Of a DNA stretch of 64,000 nt, positions 31,801-40,331 are shown piece after piece. Under the pieces are notes generated by a model. That model worked only from the letters and a program-made list of their open reading frames with translations, had not been told where the DNA came from and searched no databases. A program made the translations under genes and the position numbers. This DNA is from G963667425 sp963667425 [NCBI: bacterium] (GTDB lineage: Bacteria; UBP6; UBA1177), in NCBI GenBank assembly GCA_963667425.1, contig OY763407.1, positions 744,001-808,000 on the forward strand. Reading direction: 5' to 3'. Each line of letters begins with the position of its first letter. Positions within the stretch are counted from its first letter, which is position 1.

Positions 31801-31993
31801 TGTCATTTTCATGCTGCACACTGCTTTCAAGATTAAGAATAACAGTATCATTATTGCTTACAGGCTTTTCAGGAACAAGCTCGGATTCCTTGTATGTTCT
31901 GGCAGAATTTTCATTCGACATCATTTTATCAATATCGTCGCTATTGCAACCTGTAAAAAGAAAAAACAGAATTATAATCAGTATTATTTTCAT
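28847..31993 (-). CDS. Large lipoprotein with pentapeptide repeats (1048 residues)
   Basis: The signal peptide ends in the lipobox FTGC (Cys16). Residues about 30-590 are unrecognised and Cys-rich, with many disulfide-capable cysteines and Tyr/Trp-rich stretches. Residues about 590-940 are pentapeptide repeats in two blocks (for example LVGSDMDGAVFKNTDL and QGANLSGTNLTNTDF), which form a right-handed quadrilateral beta helix. The C-terminus (about 960-1048) is again Cys-rich and ends CGCLIDGQ. It starts 12 bases after the 1130-residue lipoprotein gene, so the two are cotranscribed. It is probably exposed on the cell surface or in the periplasm. Function unknown. Confidence 0.8.
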   Translation of the reverse strand: MKIILIIILFFLFTGCNSDDIDKMMSNENSARTYKESELVPEKPVSNNDTVILNLESSVQHENDTGTTGVDVVTYEFTHSLNQKVCLEKHDDIGYQLEIKDENENTVAIVLNGGCETVKINEGKYSFHVSYTGNSFKSLLEDSTVFIRPLSETTHCDDYLVPVTSAASENVALKTVSHCVSGSDLVCSVPENYADIPYECPLGGPWYWSDFYTCQKMDSDESANCSKYLYQSCDSIEALCKNYWTDYTETFSDWGDSGYNVWTKCFGGNSTQYLYPKYSKIADPVIKSNFQKYIEQFCKDVAADCSTGWKLSSSAPDDCEGFVKYSRYGELTLESGEVAVYQRTYLHIGRNSFGPSDDDIVMVLNGKCDNIPHRTGLYIAGPQTQVIIYPYADLKGKPVLFENDQETGNTTFMLPVVYRSQMPLQDPSFISMVSSTVSSLTVTKMTGTADDLCRIKNIGLVCDSATSWDVSPKQTGEILIVKMTDATIKAGANCAQAFLFDYRCDDFNKLGLRNYGPDSDVPQAVSKIIIPDSDTVFRGFDKTDFNGNVKVSQGTGTSLSTVYLDSEKVASAHAYKLPDYNHTILVSLRKCCGCDLHDVDFSNENLSNTILVGSDMDGAVFKNTDLTGTDLRYTSMKNTLFNTVKLGNNYFGCSDLSGADMSNSSDSSKSTISISGDFNWDISGTVNGIAVSCDENRTNLYNAKIPVQLLPKTSWKTVQLQNAVLLDKTDGYDLSGIDLSDGNYSGLKAGGKGLNMQGANLSGTNLTNTDFSSVDFSPLVKDQKAQYSDFSNARIGGASFANANLEGATFSKVIIDGISGSVNFSYSLLMNAVFEDCDLGKADFSSAYIFSKFRENVTVQKKAVISNLTAEGSVFTNSFLSNITFTNTKISDGNFNSAQMVGAVFTSGSDLSNAKFSDAYLHGADFSAASLTDASFSGAYLSIKDGYWHYSMDDAECSDIRIEYKKTNLGNSSEIICPDGEKGPCDTDEKLSRKDKKTVQPPCVDGDDEDIFGDTDCITHEYLKNGTIPQCNDNNKDVMQCGCLIDGQ

Positions 31994-32005
31994 TATCTCC
32001 TCCCG

Positions 32006-35000
32006 TTAAGGTTGCGGAGCCCACAGACTTATAGTCGGCTTCTGCAAATTGTCTGATTCTATAACAGTTTCATAATTCAGTGTAAAAATATTTCTGAAAT
32101 GATCGACAGCCATTTTTGCTGCCGCTATTCCTTCTGCCGTATCAATCAAAGTTCCTGTTTTTGAATATATCTGCACACCGTAATCATCTTTTGTCTTTCC
32201 GCTGTTTTTGTAATAAAGCACAAAAATCATGCCTGTGCTCTCAACATCAATATCAAGAACTTGAAAAGTTTCATCGATATTTGCAAGCGGAAAGTAGTTT
32301 TTCATGCTGTCATCACTACCGAAAATTTCTCTTACCGAACCGTTTACATCAAATGCCGACACTCTCAGATTGTTCTGTTCCAGCACAATAATATCACCGG
32401 TTTCACTTACTGTTACAGCTGCCGGACCGTTAAGAAGTCCTTCCCTATCGCCAGTCCCTGAAATAATAGTAGAATAAGGAGCTTCATCAAGCGAAACAGA
32501 ATCGTTATTGAGGTTAAGGATTTCCATTTTATTAAGATCACGGTAAATCGACACAAGATAACCTGAAGGATGCACTGCTGTATCTGTTGACGGCATACTA
32601 AGCTGTCCGACAGCAGTTGAAGAGGTATCAAATAAAAGATTCTGATCTATAGAAACCTTTCTTACAAAATAATGAACTGTTCCATCAACTGTTTCCGGTG
32701 AAATAAAAACATTCTGTCCGTCTGTTTCTCCGGTAAGCGTGTAAGCGACTGCCGGTCTGTATGAAAGATATGCGCATTCAGAATCGACATGCAGTGATTC
32801 AGGTCCACCGGATTCATTGTTAAGAAGAGAGATATTTTCAATAAACATTTTCTGGCCTGACGATTTTCCGGTTGAACCGCACTCCTGAGCATTTTCTGAA
32901 TATGACTGCCATGTATATGCGGCAGAATGTCCTTTGATATTTAAAGTTATATCAAAAAGTGAGCATAATCCGCTTTCCGTGCTTGAACAGTTAAGACTTG
33001 TCACAGTTTTTTCAGGAGCTGCTGGAGCCACATAATTATTTTTCGAATCAGTATATCCGAGCCATAAATGTTTTCCGCTGCTGTCAAGACCAATTTTATC
33101 CTTGTGAACAAATTCAGTCTTTCCTGTTATATTGACCATGTTCTCGGTAAGCTGGAAAGTGTAATTTACTCCACTGCTATCAGCTGGAGCGTCTTTGAGC
33201 GTATTTAAAACCTCCTGCACAGCATATCCTGAAATAAAACCGCTTTCACTCATAAGATAGATAACTATTTTTGCTTTGCCGCCTTCCGGAATATCCGTAA
33301 AAGTAAAATCCATGTGCGGTACTGCTGTGTTTCCGATAGTTCCGAATTCATTCTTTCCTGGAAGCTCGAAAGATTCATGTTCATTAAAGAAAACATAAGC
33401 CTTGTATTTCGTTGCCGATTCAGGAAATCCGCCACGGATGTTAAGAGGATCTGGCGTAATTCTCACTTTTGGAGACCATGTAGCATTAAGTCCGTTTCTG
33501 TGCACCGCCGGAGTTGAAGATACTTCTGTTATTGTCTGAGTAAGCTGACTCGTATTTGCCGCAAGTCCTGCAAGATAAAGTCCCCAGCCTATAAAAGGAA
33601 TTCCGTTTTCAGCTTCACTTTCTGCAGCCGCTTTTACAATTGCATAACGAAGCCTGTCACAGCCGGTATTTACAAGAATTGCTCCCAATGCCTTGGCATA
33701 AGGTGCATAACTGCCTGCACCATTTTTATATGATTCACCATAGATACCCATCGAAAGACCGAGTGTCACAATTGCAGTAAGTACTTTCGGATCTGTAATT
33801 GCATCTTTCAATATAGGTTCACCGTCAACTCCGTCTCTTATTCCTGATGCAAGAAAATATGCCGGAATTCCGAGATCAAGCACAGAAGTTAAAATCGCTC
33901 CCGGAATATTTTCGTTAAACCACTGCCCTGTTCCCATTGAAGCGAAAATCAGTTCAGCAGAACTGCTTGTTGAAGGAATAGGAATTTTAAAGTAAGTCCA
34001 GTCGGGACTTAGCGGAATTCCCATTATGACAGCTCTGTTTGAAACAAAACCCCAGAAAACAGAATATTTTTCATCAGCAACATCATTAAAGAAAGCATAC
34101 CATGTCGGCATATCTAAATCTTTGTAAAAATCAGGAGAAATCCCTGAACCTTCATCATCGGGATCATTTAGATAATCTTTCCACCATTTGTCATAAGACC
34201 CGTCAGGAGTTTTCCATTTAAGATAAAGAGCTACATGACGAAGATAGTAGTTTTTAACTTTGATTGTCATATATCTTGTTCCATCTTCGCCAGTTTCTAT
34301 CTGACTACTGTCGGGATAAATCGACATTCCGTCAATTCCGCCCTGTTTTGACAAAATTATCTTTTCTTCAGAACTACTTAAAACAGCTTTTTTTACTACT
34401 GTTTCGCTATCAGGAATTTCAACAACTGCTACACCTGAAGCAATACCATCACCTTTAATGATTGAATATTTTATGTTTTCAAGTGCCGTGTCATTTTTAG
34501 TTTCATTGAGAGCAGCAAGCAAAGCAGGCTGAGCCGCATTAAGAATTTCATCTTTAGGTCTGTACTGAACAGCAGGACTTCTTGTAGACAAATCTCCGGT
34601 AAAAGGAAGTGGCACAGGCTCTTCATCATCAGTCATTTTATAGACATAAAAAGGACTTCCGTCTCTGAACATTATAAGGCTTGTTGTCCCGTCATCTTCC
34701 TTAACCCAGTACATATTTTCCTGAGATGCATCTGCCGGAGGCGTTTCATTATATACAGTCAGCGGTTCATTAACGAAACTACCACCATTTTTATTTGCAG
34801 CATTTATAGCTTTTGCAAGATCTATAATTTCCTGCCTGTGAGGAGCCTTTGAGTCACAGATTTTATCAGCGTCAACAGGATCTATATGATGCATTATTAA
34901 TGCTGCTTTTTCAGGATCATCTGTCACAAGTTCCGGATGATTGAACACCATGCTTACTGCAGCTGAAACGGCACAAGCGTATTCATGATTATCTACAGTA

Positions 35001-35398
35001 GCTTCGTTTTTAAACAATGGTTTATCAGGCTGGAAATGATAAAAAGAAAATAACAGCCTGTGTTCAGGATCAAAACGGGGGTCTCCTTCAGTCAGATAAA
35101 GATGATTGAGACTTCCATTTTTGAGTTTGACCCCTGAAACAAAATGAGTGACATTTTCCCTGATGGTATAGTCAAGAGAATCATAATCATCAATCAGTGT
35201 TTCATAAGACTCCTCACTATGGGCTAAAACAGGGTATTTTTTACCATTTACATAAAGAAAAACAGATTTTTTAGAAGAAAGAGAAATATTGCTCAAATCA
35301 AAATGAAAATTGACACCTTCATTTGTATAATATTTTGAAGATTTATCTGAACAACTCATTAACAGCAGAAATATTATTGCAATACAACAACTTCTCAT
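32006..35398 (-). CDS. Very large lipoprotein with C-terminal NHL-like blades (1130 residues)
   Basis: The lipobox is LMSC (Cys16). A middle region contains a short hydrophobic Gly/Ala-rich segment (around residues 520-620) within an otherwise beta-rich protein. The last 170 residues look like beta-propeller blades of the NHL type: NGPAAVTVSETGDIIVLEQNNLRVSAFDVNG, then DIDVESTGMIFVLYYK and AAKMAVDHFRNIFTLNY. The N-terminal stretch with YACAVSAAVSMVFNHPEL is not assignable to a family. It heads the transcript that continues into the pentapeptide-repeat lipoprotein. Such size and lipidation suggest a surface or periplasmic structural or binding role; no enzyme motif was found. Confidence 0.78.
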   Translation of the reverse strand: MRSCCIAIIFLLLMSCSDKSSKYYTNEGVNFHFDLSNISLSSKKSVFLYVNGKKYPVLAHSEESYETLIDDYDSLDYTIRENVTHFVSGVKLKNGSLNHLYLTEGDPRFDPEHRLLFSFYHFQPDKPLFKNEATVDNHEYACAVSAAVSMVFNHPELVTDDPEKAALIMHHIDPVDADKICDSKAPHRQEIIDLAKAINAANKNGGSFVNEPLTVYNETPPADASQENMYWVKEDDGTTSLIMFRDGSPFYVYKMTDDEEPVPLPFTGDLSTRSPAVQYRPKDEILNAAQPALLAALNETKNDTALENIKYSIIKGDGIASGVAVVEIPDSETVVKKAVLSSSEEKIILSKQGGIDGMSIYPDSSQIETGEDGTRYMTIKVKNYYLRHVALYLKWKTPDGSYDKWWKDYLNDPDDEGSGISPDFYKDLDMPTWYAFFNDVADEKYSVFWGFVSNRAVIMGIPLSPDWTYFKIPIPSTSSSAELIFASMGTGQWFNENIPGAILTSVLDLGIPAYFLASGIRDGVDGEPILKDAITDPKVLTAIVTLGLSMGIYGESYKNGAGSYAPYAKALGAILVNTGCDRLRYAIVKAAAESEAENGIPFIGWGLYLAGLAANTSQLTQTITEVSSTPAVHRNGLNATWSPKVRITPDPLNIRGGFPESATKYKAYVFFNEHESFELPGKNEFGTIGNTAVPHMDFTFTDIPEGGKAKIVIYLMSESGFISGYAVQEVLNTLKDAPADSSGVNYTFQLTENMVNITGKTEFVHKDKIGLDSSGKHLWLGYTDSKNNYVAPAAPEKTVTSLNCSSTESGLCSLFDITLNIKGHSAAYTWQSYSENAQECGSTGKSSGQKMFIENISLLNNESGGPESLHVDSECAYLSYRPAVAYTLTGETDGQNVFISPETVDGTVHYFVRKVSIDQNLLFDTSSTAVGQLSMPSTDTAVHPSGYLVSIYRDLNKMEILNLNNDSVSLDEAPYSTIISGTGDREGLLNGPAAVTVSETGDIIVLEQNNLRVSAFDVNGSVREIFGSDDSMKNYFPLANIDETFQVLDIDVESTGMIFVLYYKNSGKTKDDYGVQIYSKTGTLIDTAEGIAAAKMAVDHFRNIFTLNYETVIESDNLQKPTISLWAPQP

Positions 35399-35491
35399 TC
35401 AACTCTCCATTAATTCATAATAAAACAACGAAAAACATTGTTCAAACATTAATTATTTCAGAATATACTTCAATCTCTACATTATTTTTTA

Positions 35492-35878
35492 TCATTTGCC
35501 AAACTGGGCATACTGATTCTCAGACAACTTAACACATCTGTCAAAATCTTGTCTTGAAATATCTGATGATGCCAGATTAAAAAACAGTTTAATCTTTTTA
35601 AACTTAATTGGCATATCTGTGCTTCTCTCTCCTATTGCATTTACTTCAAGAGACTTAATATTTTTTTTCATTTTTCTCAGCAAATAAACTATAGCTGTTG
35701 CGCTACATCCTGATAAACTCATCAGTAGAAGCTCAAGGCCATTGAAACCGTCGCCATCACCAATAGGTTCATTATAATCAAACTTTATAGGTGCGTCGGA
35801 ATGTTTTAACGAATAAGCCTCAAATTTAACCTTATTATTGATTAATTTTAAAGTAATTTCCTCAAAATTTTCTTTCAT
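35492..35878 (-). CDS. OsmC-family protein
   Basis: A 128-residue member of the OsmC/Ohr superfamily, which reduces organic peroxides through two cysteines. The conserved helix LELLLMSLSGCSATAIVYLL holds Cys58. The second region, RCVKLSENQYAQFGK, keeps the family's helix but the cysteine usually placed after the Tyr is replaced (YAQF), while a Cys occurs nine residues earlier. This suggests a YhfA-like subfamily or an altered second active-site residue. It lies beside the mobile-element cluster but shows no truncation at its start; an early stop relative to longer relatives is possible. Confidence 0.8.
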   Translation of the reverse strand: MKENFEEITLKLINNKVKFEAYSLKHSDAPIKFDYNEPIGDGDGFNGLELLLMSLSGCSATAIVYLLRKMKKNIKSLEVNAIGERSTDMPIKFKKIKLFFNLASSDISRQDFDRCVKLSENQYAQFGK

Positions 35879-35963
35879 ATTTATTTCCTTATAAAGAGAT
35901 GATATTACATTAAACTTTAAAATATCTTATGTTCAATGTCAATTAAGTTGTGGTAATTAAAAG

Positions 35964-36149
35964 AACAAATTCATCAAAAAGATAACAAGATCAATCCCTG
36001 GTTTAAAATCTTTCCGTTCTGCTGCTAAAACTATCGCTGGTATTGAAACAGTTAACATGATTAGAAAAGGTCAAGCCAGAATGCAGGAGAACTGCGCCCG
36101 CAATCCATTCGACATTTTCAAAGAGCTTTTACTAAGAAAATCAGCCTGA
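35964..36149 (+). pseudogene. IS6-family transposase remnant (C-terminal 61 codons)
   Basis: The frame from 35964 to a TGA at 36147-36149 reads FIKKITRSIPGLKSFRSAA followed by KTIAGIETVNMIRKGQ, the hallmark C-terminus of IS6/IS26-type transposases (FKSF..A..TIAGIE..HMIRKGQ). There is no start codon and nothing upstream matches the rest of such an enzyme, so only the 3' end survives. It lies directly left of an IS3-family element. The rest of 35879-36220 shows no other gene. Confidence 0.8.
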
Positions 36150-36287
36150 ATTTGAGTTAAAAATTAATGAGAAAAGTATTCCTCAGAAGCTCAGAGTTTC
36201 TGCTCACAAGTTAATGCAACTGTTCTAGCCCCATAATTGACTGTACAAAAGAAACAGTTAAACTTTCCCAATAAAAGAGGAGGAAAG

Positions 36288-36611
36288 ATGGTGCAGCGGA
36301 AACGTTACAGTGCGGAAGAAAAGTTTCTGATACTGAAAGAAGCGGAAGAGCACGGTGTTGTAAAAACATGTGAAAGACACGGAGTGGATCCTACGACCTA
36401 TTATGTGTGGAAAGAGAAGTACGAAGCTGAAGGGATAGCAGGATTACTTCCCATGAAAGCCGGAAGAATCGCTGAAGTTAAAGATATAAAAGGACTTGAG
36501 AAGGAAAATCGTATACTTAAGAAACTGCTTGCTGAGAAAGAAGTACTGATTGCGGCACAGCTTGAACTGATAAAAAAAAAGAGTTCACATCCGAAGAAAA
36601 GAGGGAGTTAG
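36288..36611 (+). CDS. IS3-family transposase OrfA (helix-turn-helix)
   Basis: A 107-residue protein with the HTH of IS3 OrfA: RYSAEEKFLILKEAEEHGVVKTCERHGVDPTTYYVWKEKY, then a leucine-zipper-like coiled coil LEKENRILKKLLAEKEVLI. I start it at 36288 because AGGAGG lies five bases upstream. Near the end an in-frame A AAA AAG heptamer (36575-36581) should allow -1 frameshifting into orfB to make the active OrfAB transposase, as is standard in this family. The stop overlaps the orfB GTG as TAGTG. Confidence 0.9.
   Translation: MVQRKRYSAEEKFLILKEAEEHGVVKTCERHGVDPTTYYVWKEKYEAEGIAGLLPMKAGRIAEVKDIKGLEKENRILKKLLAEKEVLIAAQLELIKKKSSHPKKRGS
36575..36581 (+). promoter_or_regulatory. -1 frameshift heptamer A AAA AAG in orfA
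   Basis: A run of nine A followed by G (36572-36581) lies in the right register (ATA AAA AAA AAG). Moving back one base enters the orfB frame, which is open through the overlap (KKEFTSEEKRELVNKY). Confidence 0.8.
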
Positions 36612-37507
36612 TGAATAAATACAGTTTTAAAAGAGGCAGAAAAGCAATGTGCAGTAAGCTTGATATCCCGCTATCCACATATAATTACAGGAATAAAGAA
36701 GGTAAAGCAGGCAGAAAACCGTCACTGTTTTCAATAAACTGTGAAGGGAACAGGATTCTTAACGAAGAAGTGGTTTCAAAAATAGAAAGCATAATAAATC
36801 ATCAGTTTGCAGATTATGGCTATATAAAGATCTGCCACATACTGAGAAACAGATATGGAATAATAATCAACCGCAAGAAAGTATACCGTCTTATGAAAGA
36901 AGCGGGTTATCTTCAGAAACGCATCAGAGAAAAAGCAGAGAATCGTCAAAGAGTTGGAAGCTGGAAAGTAAACGTCAGCCGTCCGTTTGAAAAGATAGAG
37001 ATAGACATAAAGTACATATATGTAAAAGGCGAGCAGAGACACTATTATATGCTTAACCTGATAGACTGTTACAGCTGGAAACTGCTGTCATACAGATTAT
37101 CAGGAAGTATAAGGAAAGAAGATGTGATAGATATGCTGAGAAAAGTGATTATACTTTACGGAAATCCCAGAGATATAATGCTTAGGAGCGATAACGGAAG
37201 CCAGTTTATATCAAAAGATATGGCGGACTTTATAGAAAAGACAATAAATATGAAACATGAGTTCTGTCACGTCAGAACGCCGCAGGAAAATGGATACGTG
37301 GAATGTTTTCACAGCATACTGCAGAGATTTATAGTAAAAAGAGAGGGTTTTGAAAGTTTCAGTGAGCTGGACAAAGTGATAAGAGCCTGGACAGAGTTTT
37401 ATAACGAGGAGAGGCCTCATAAGGGATGCGGTTACAGAACACCGTCAGATGTTATGAGCAGATATTATGAAAAAACTGGAAAAAATATTGGGAAAGTTAC
37501 TGCTTGA
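36611..37507 (+). CDS. IS3-family transposase OrfB (DDE integrase core)
   Basis: A 298-residue catalytic half of an IS3 transposase. The HTH_21 region (YGYIKICHILRNRYGIIINRKKVYRLMKEAGYL) precedes the rve core with Asp in IEIDIKYIYV, Asp in MLRSDNGSQF and Glu in TPQENGYVECFHS, then the closing RPHKGCGYRTPSDV. All three acidic residues are present, so the enzyme looks active. The GTG start at 36611 overlaps the orfA stop (TAGTG), allowing separate OrfB as well as the frameshift fusion. Confidence 0.92.
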   Translation: MNKYSFKRGRKAMCSKLDIPLSTYNYRNKEGKAGRKPSLFSINCEGNRILNEEVVSKIESIINHQFADYGYIKICHILRNRYGIIINRKKVYRLMKEAGYLQKRIREKAENRQRVGSWKVNVSRPFEKIEIDIKYIYVKGEQRHYYMLNLIDCYSWKLLSYRLSGSIRKEDVIDMLRKVIILYGNPRDIMLRSDNGSQFISKDMADFIEKTINMKHEFCHVRTPQENGYVECFHSILQRFIVKREGFESFSELDKVIRAWTEFYNEERPHKGCGYRTPSDVMSRYYEKTGKNIGKVTA

Positions 37508-37537
37508 TTTCTGTATAGTTTTTAGGGGGCTATAGCA

Positions 37538-38629
37538 GTACAGAAGGTTTATTTCTCCATTAAAACTTTCACAAACTGTTATTTCTCTTTTTCTCATACT
37601 TATTCCGGAGCTTTCAGTCTTTATCTGGTAAATGGTATTGTTATATTGTATTTCCAGATTATTTGAAATAGTTCTTAGACTGTGTTTGGAAAAAATTATA
37701 TCAAGTTCCTCTTTGCTGTGCTGAACTTCTCTATGTGCATTTTCACAGGATTTTGCTTTTACTGCAAACTTATTACTCAGCATCTCTTTATATTCTGTTA
37801 AAAACTTATTTGCTTCTTCGATTGTATTTATCTTTCTAAGCCTCAGTTCCTTCACAAGACGATCCTGTAAAAGCTGGTTGGCTCTTTCCACTCTACCTTT
37901 AGTCTGTGGCGTACCGGCTGAAATAATTTCTATCCCCAGCGTTTTCATCGCACGGCCAAACTGCGTAATGTTACTGCCTGTTTTCGGATCGGCTCTGTTA
38001 ACTCTGAATATTCCATGTTTATCTGTATAAAGTGCTATTGGTATTCCATATTCTGAAATGTATCTTCTCATTGTTTCCATGTACGCTTCTGTCGTTTCCG
38101 ATTCCGAGAAGAAAAGTTCCATGAATTCGCCTGTGGCATCATCTATGAAAACTGTAAGATTACATTTTGGACGGCGGTTTTCAAACCATTCATGCGGTGA
38201 GCCGTCTATCTGTATCAGTTCTCCTGGCCGGCTTCTTCTTTCACGCATCTGATGAACCCTTTTTGCTTTCTTTGCTTTAGCTTTCCATATATTTTCAGAT
38301 ATCATTATCTGTCTTACTGTTTCTCTTGATATAACTATATCGTCAAGCTCTTCAAGCTTTTCCGCTGCAAGTGTCGGTCCGAAACCATAATATTTTTCCT
38401 TTAGAAGTTGCTGTACTTTTTTTCCCAATTCCTCTGATATTTTACGGTTACTCGCTTTGCCTCTTTTACGCGATATCAAACCTTTTTCTCCTTCTTTTGA
38501 ATACCTTTTCAAAATCCTTCGTATCTGCCTTTCCGAAAGATGAAGAAGCTTTCCAGCTTCTTTCTGAGACAGGCGTTTCAACTTCAAATCCCTTATTACA
38601 GAAACCCTCTCTATCTCTTTTTGGCTCAT
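37538..38629 (-). pseudogene. IS1202-family transposase, C-terminus lost
   Basis: Same protein as the copy-1 transposase except for a few substitutions (such as Glu-Arg for Glu-Ser near the start and Thr for Ala before KGRVERANQ). All three catalytic acidic residues are kept, but the coding sequence is cut where the IS3-family element begins; the frame then runs about 30 unrelated codons into that element before stopping near 37445. About 60 native C-terminal residues are missing, so activity is doubtful. Confidence 0.85.
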
Positions 38630-38750
38630 TCGTAGAATCTCCTCCACTGTATTCTCCCATGATTGTTCATTCCTTTCATCTGAGAGATTAGTTTAAATAA
38701 CCGGACATTTCTACTTTGCTCACATAGGACATTATCACTTTGCGCCCACA
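37538..38750 (-). mobile_element. Truncated IS1202-family element (copy 2)
   Basis: This stretch aligns without gaps to 8589-9801 of copy 1 (constant offset of 28949), with only a handful of single-base differences visible. The right end, ending TTGCGCCCACA at 38750, is intact; the other end, including about 258 bp and its terminal repeat, is missing at the IS3 junction. It inserted into a small lipoprotein gene (38751-39026). Confidence 0.9.
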
Positions 38751-39026
38751 CTTTTCATTCTTTTCCAATATTTTAAAAAGCTCACTCCATTTTAATACTT
38801 TTTTTGCACTCTCCAACTGTTCTGGATTAATTCTTTCTTCATGTTTGCACTCAACTGATGATAAAAATCGAGCTATTTCATCCAAAGAGTTTTCATCTTT
38901 ATTATTTTGAATGATCTTTTCTTCACTTTGTCTTTCTTGTGGATACTGTGGACATTCTTTTTCTGTACAAGATAAAAGACAGAGTAAAAACAAAATAAAA
39001 ATTATATTGATCTTTTTTCTTAACAT
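38751..39026 (-). pseudogene. Small lipoprotein gene cut by IS1202-family copy 2
   Basis: From an ATG at 39026 with AAGGAG upstream, the frame encodes a lipoprotein signal with lipobox LLSC (Cys20) and about 72 further charged residues, then passes at 38750 into the end of the IS element, where it reads about 20 codons of IS sequence and stops. The remaining 3' part of the original gene was not found on the far side of the element cluster. No family is recognised. The native part ends near KILEKNEK. Confidence 0.75.
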
Positions 39027-39261
39027 TTAATTCTCCTTTAACTCAAGAACACTTAAACTATTTTCTTATAGAATCTATAATATAGTCAAAATAATTTATT
39101 CATAAGCAAAATTCCATCACTGTCACCATATTATTTAATTTCTAAATACTTTATTCTTCTGCTTTCTCTTTGTCAACTTTAACTGCCCGTTTTTTCTTTG
39201 GATTTTCTTTGCTTTATGTTATGGTTTATTGTGTTTTTTTCATCATTGGGAGTTGCTTTAA

Positions 39262-40331
39262 ATGTATTGGTTTCTATCTAAACTGGTTTATCTTCAACTT
39301 TTACTTATTAAGGTTATTTTCAGAAAAAAGAGTGATGTCGCTTTTGAAAATCTTTTACTCCGATGGCAGCTGTCTATGTATGAGGTAAAAAAAAAGACTT
39401 CCCTAAAATAACTGATTCTGATCGTTCTCTTCTGATTGCTGTAAAAAATGTTTTTTCAAAATGGAGGGAATCTCTTGTTGTTGTGAAGCCTGATACTTTG
39501 ATAAACTGGCAGAGAAGAAGATTTAGATTTTACTGGAGAATGATTTCAAAGAGAAAAAATAATAAGGGAAGAAGACGTATTAGCAGCGAGATTATAAATA
39601 TTATAAAGCTTATGAGAATTGAGAATAACTGGGGTGCTTCAAGAATATATTCCGAGCTTTTAAAGCTTGGTTTTACTGAAAAGAATATTTCTCAATCTAC
39701 GGTTGTTCGTTATCTGAAAAGGTTCAGATTAAATGATCCTGATGGCAGAAAGGCTCAGTCTTGGAAATCTTTTCTGCATAATCATAAGGATGAAATTCTT
39801 GCTATGGATTTTTTTACTGTTTCTACTATAACTTTCAAGATTCAGTATGTTTTTTTCATTATTCATCATGGCAGTAGAAGAATAATTCACACAAATATTA
39901 CTGAGCATCCTACAAAAGAATGGGTTATTAATCAGTTTAGAGAGATTTTTGCTTTTGAGCATAGGTTTAAATATCTGATTCATGATCGTGATGCTATTTT
40001 TTCAGGGATGATGGATGTTCTGCCTTCTTTCGGAATTAAGTCTGTAAGAACTTCATTTAGGTCTCCATGGCAGAATGGTATTGCTGAAAGGTTTGTTCTT
40101 ACTGCAAAAACTGAATTGATTAACAATGTGATTGTTTTCAATCAGCGTCATCTTCATAAGCTTATGAAGGAATATATCGATTACTATAATAATGACAGAT
40201 GTCATCTTGCTATTGGAAGAGATTCGCCAAATGGTAGAATGGTTCAGAAAAAACCGGAAAATGGAAAGGTAATTTCAATTCCTCAACTTGGAGGGCTTGT
40301 TCATACATACGAGTGGAAAAAAGCTGCTTAA
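39262..40331 (+). CDS. Integrase-core (IS3/IS481-like) transposase, probably made by -1 frameshifting
   Basis: Two frames together give a full transposase of about 356 residues. Frame one starts at ATG 39262 (GGGAG upstream) and encodes NLLLRWQLSMYEVKKK, the usual N-terminal helix of this family, before stopping at 39411. The second frame carries KITDSDRSLL, then VVVKPDTLINWQRRRFRFYW, the HTH and the rve core with LAMDFFTVST, LIHDRDAIFS and SPWQNGIAERF. They are joined in the -1 direction at A AAA AAG (39390-39396). Either this is programmed frameshifting or a single-base loss in a nine-A run has disabled the gene. The element ends were not located. Confidence 0.75.
39390..39396 (+). promoter_or_regulatory. 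Candidate -1 frameshift heptamer in the transposase gene
   Basis: Nine A then G (39387-39396), in register GTA AAA AAA AAG. A one-base backward slip restores the reading VKKKDFPKITDSDR, continuous with the catalytic domain; the zero frame stops at 39409-39411. Confidence 0.65.

Larger units (their letters stand above)
36221..37537 (+). mobile_element. IS3-family insertion sequence, about 1.3 kb
   Basis: The ends are imperfect inverted repeats beginning TG and ending CA: left TGTTCTAGCCCC and right end inverted TGCTATAGCCCC, with further matching at AACTTTCCCAATA about 35 bases in. It holds the orfA/orfB pair. No matching direct repeats flank it: the left neighbour is IS6-derived sequence and the right neighbour is the cut end of an IS1202-family element, so one side has been rearranged since insertion. 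Confidence 0.85.

Noticed and set aside
36237-36290. Longer start for IS3 orfA at a TTG (36237)
   Set aside because: The extra residues cover terminal-repeat sequence, and AGGAGG directly supports the ATG at 36288.
39170-39388. A 72-codon hydrophobic frame before the integrase-core transposase
   Set aside because: It lies in a different frame from the family-like N-terminal helix encoded from 39262 and has no ribosome site.
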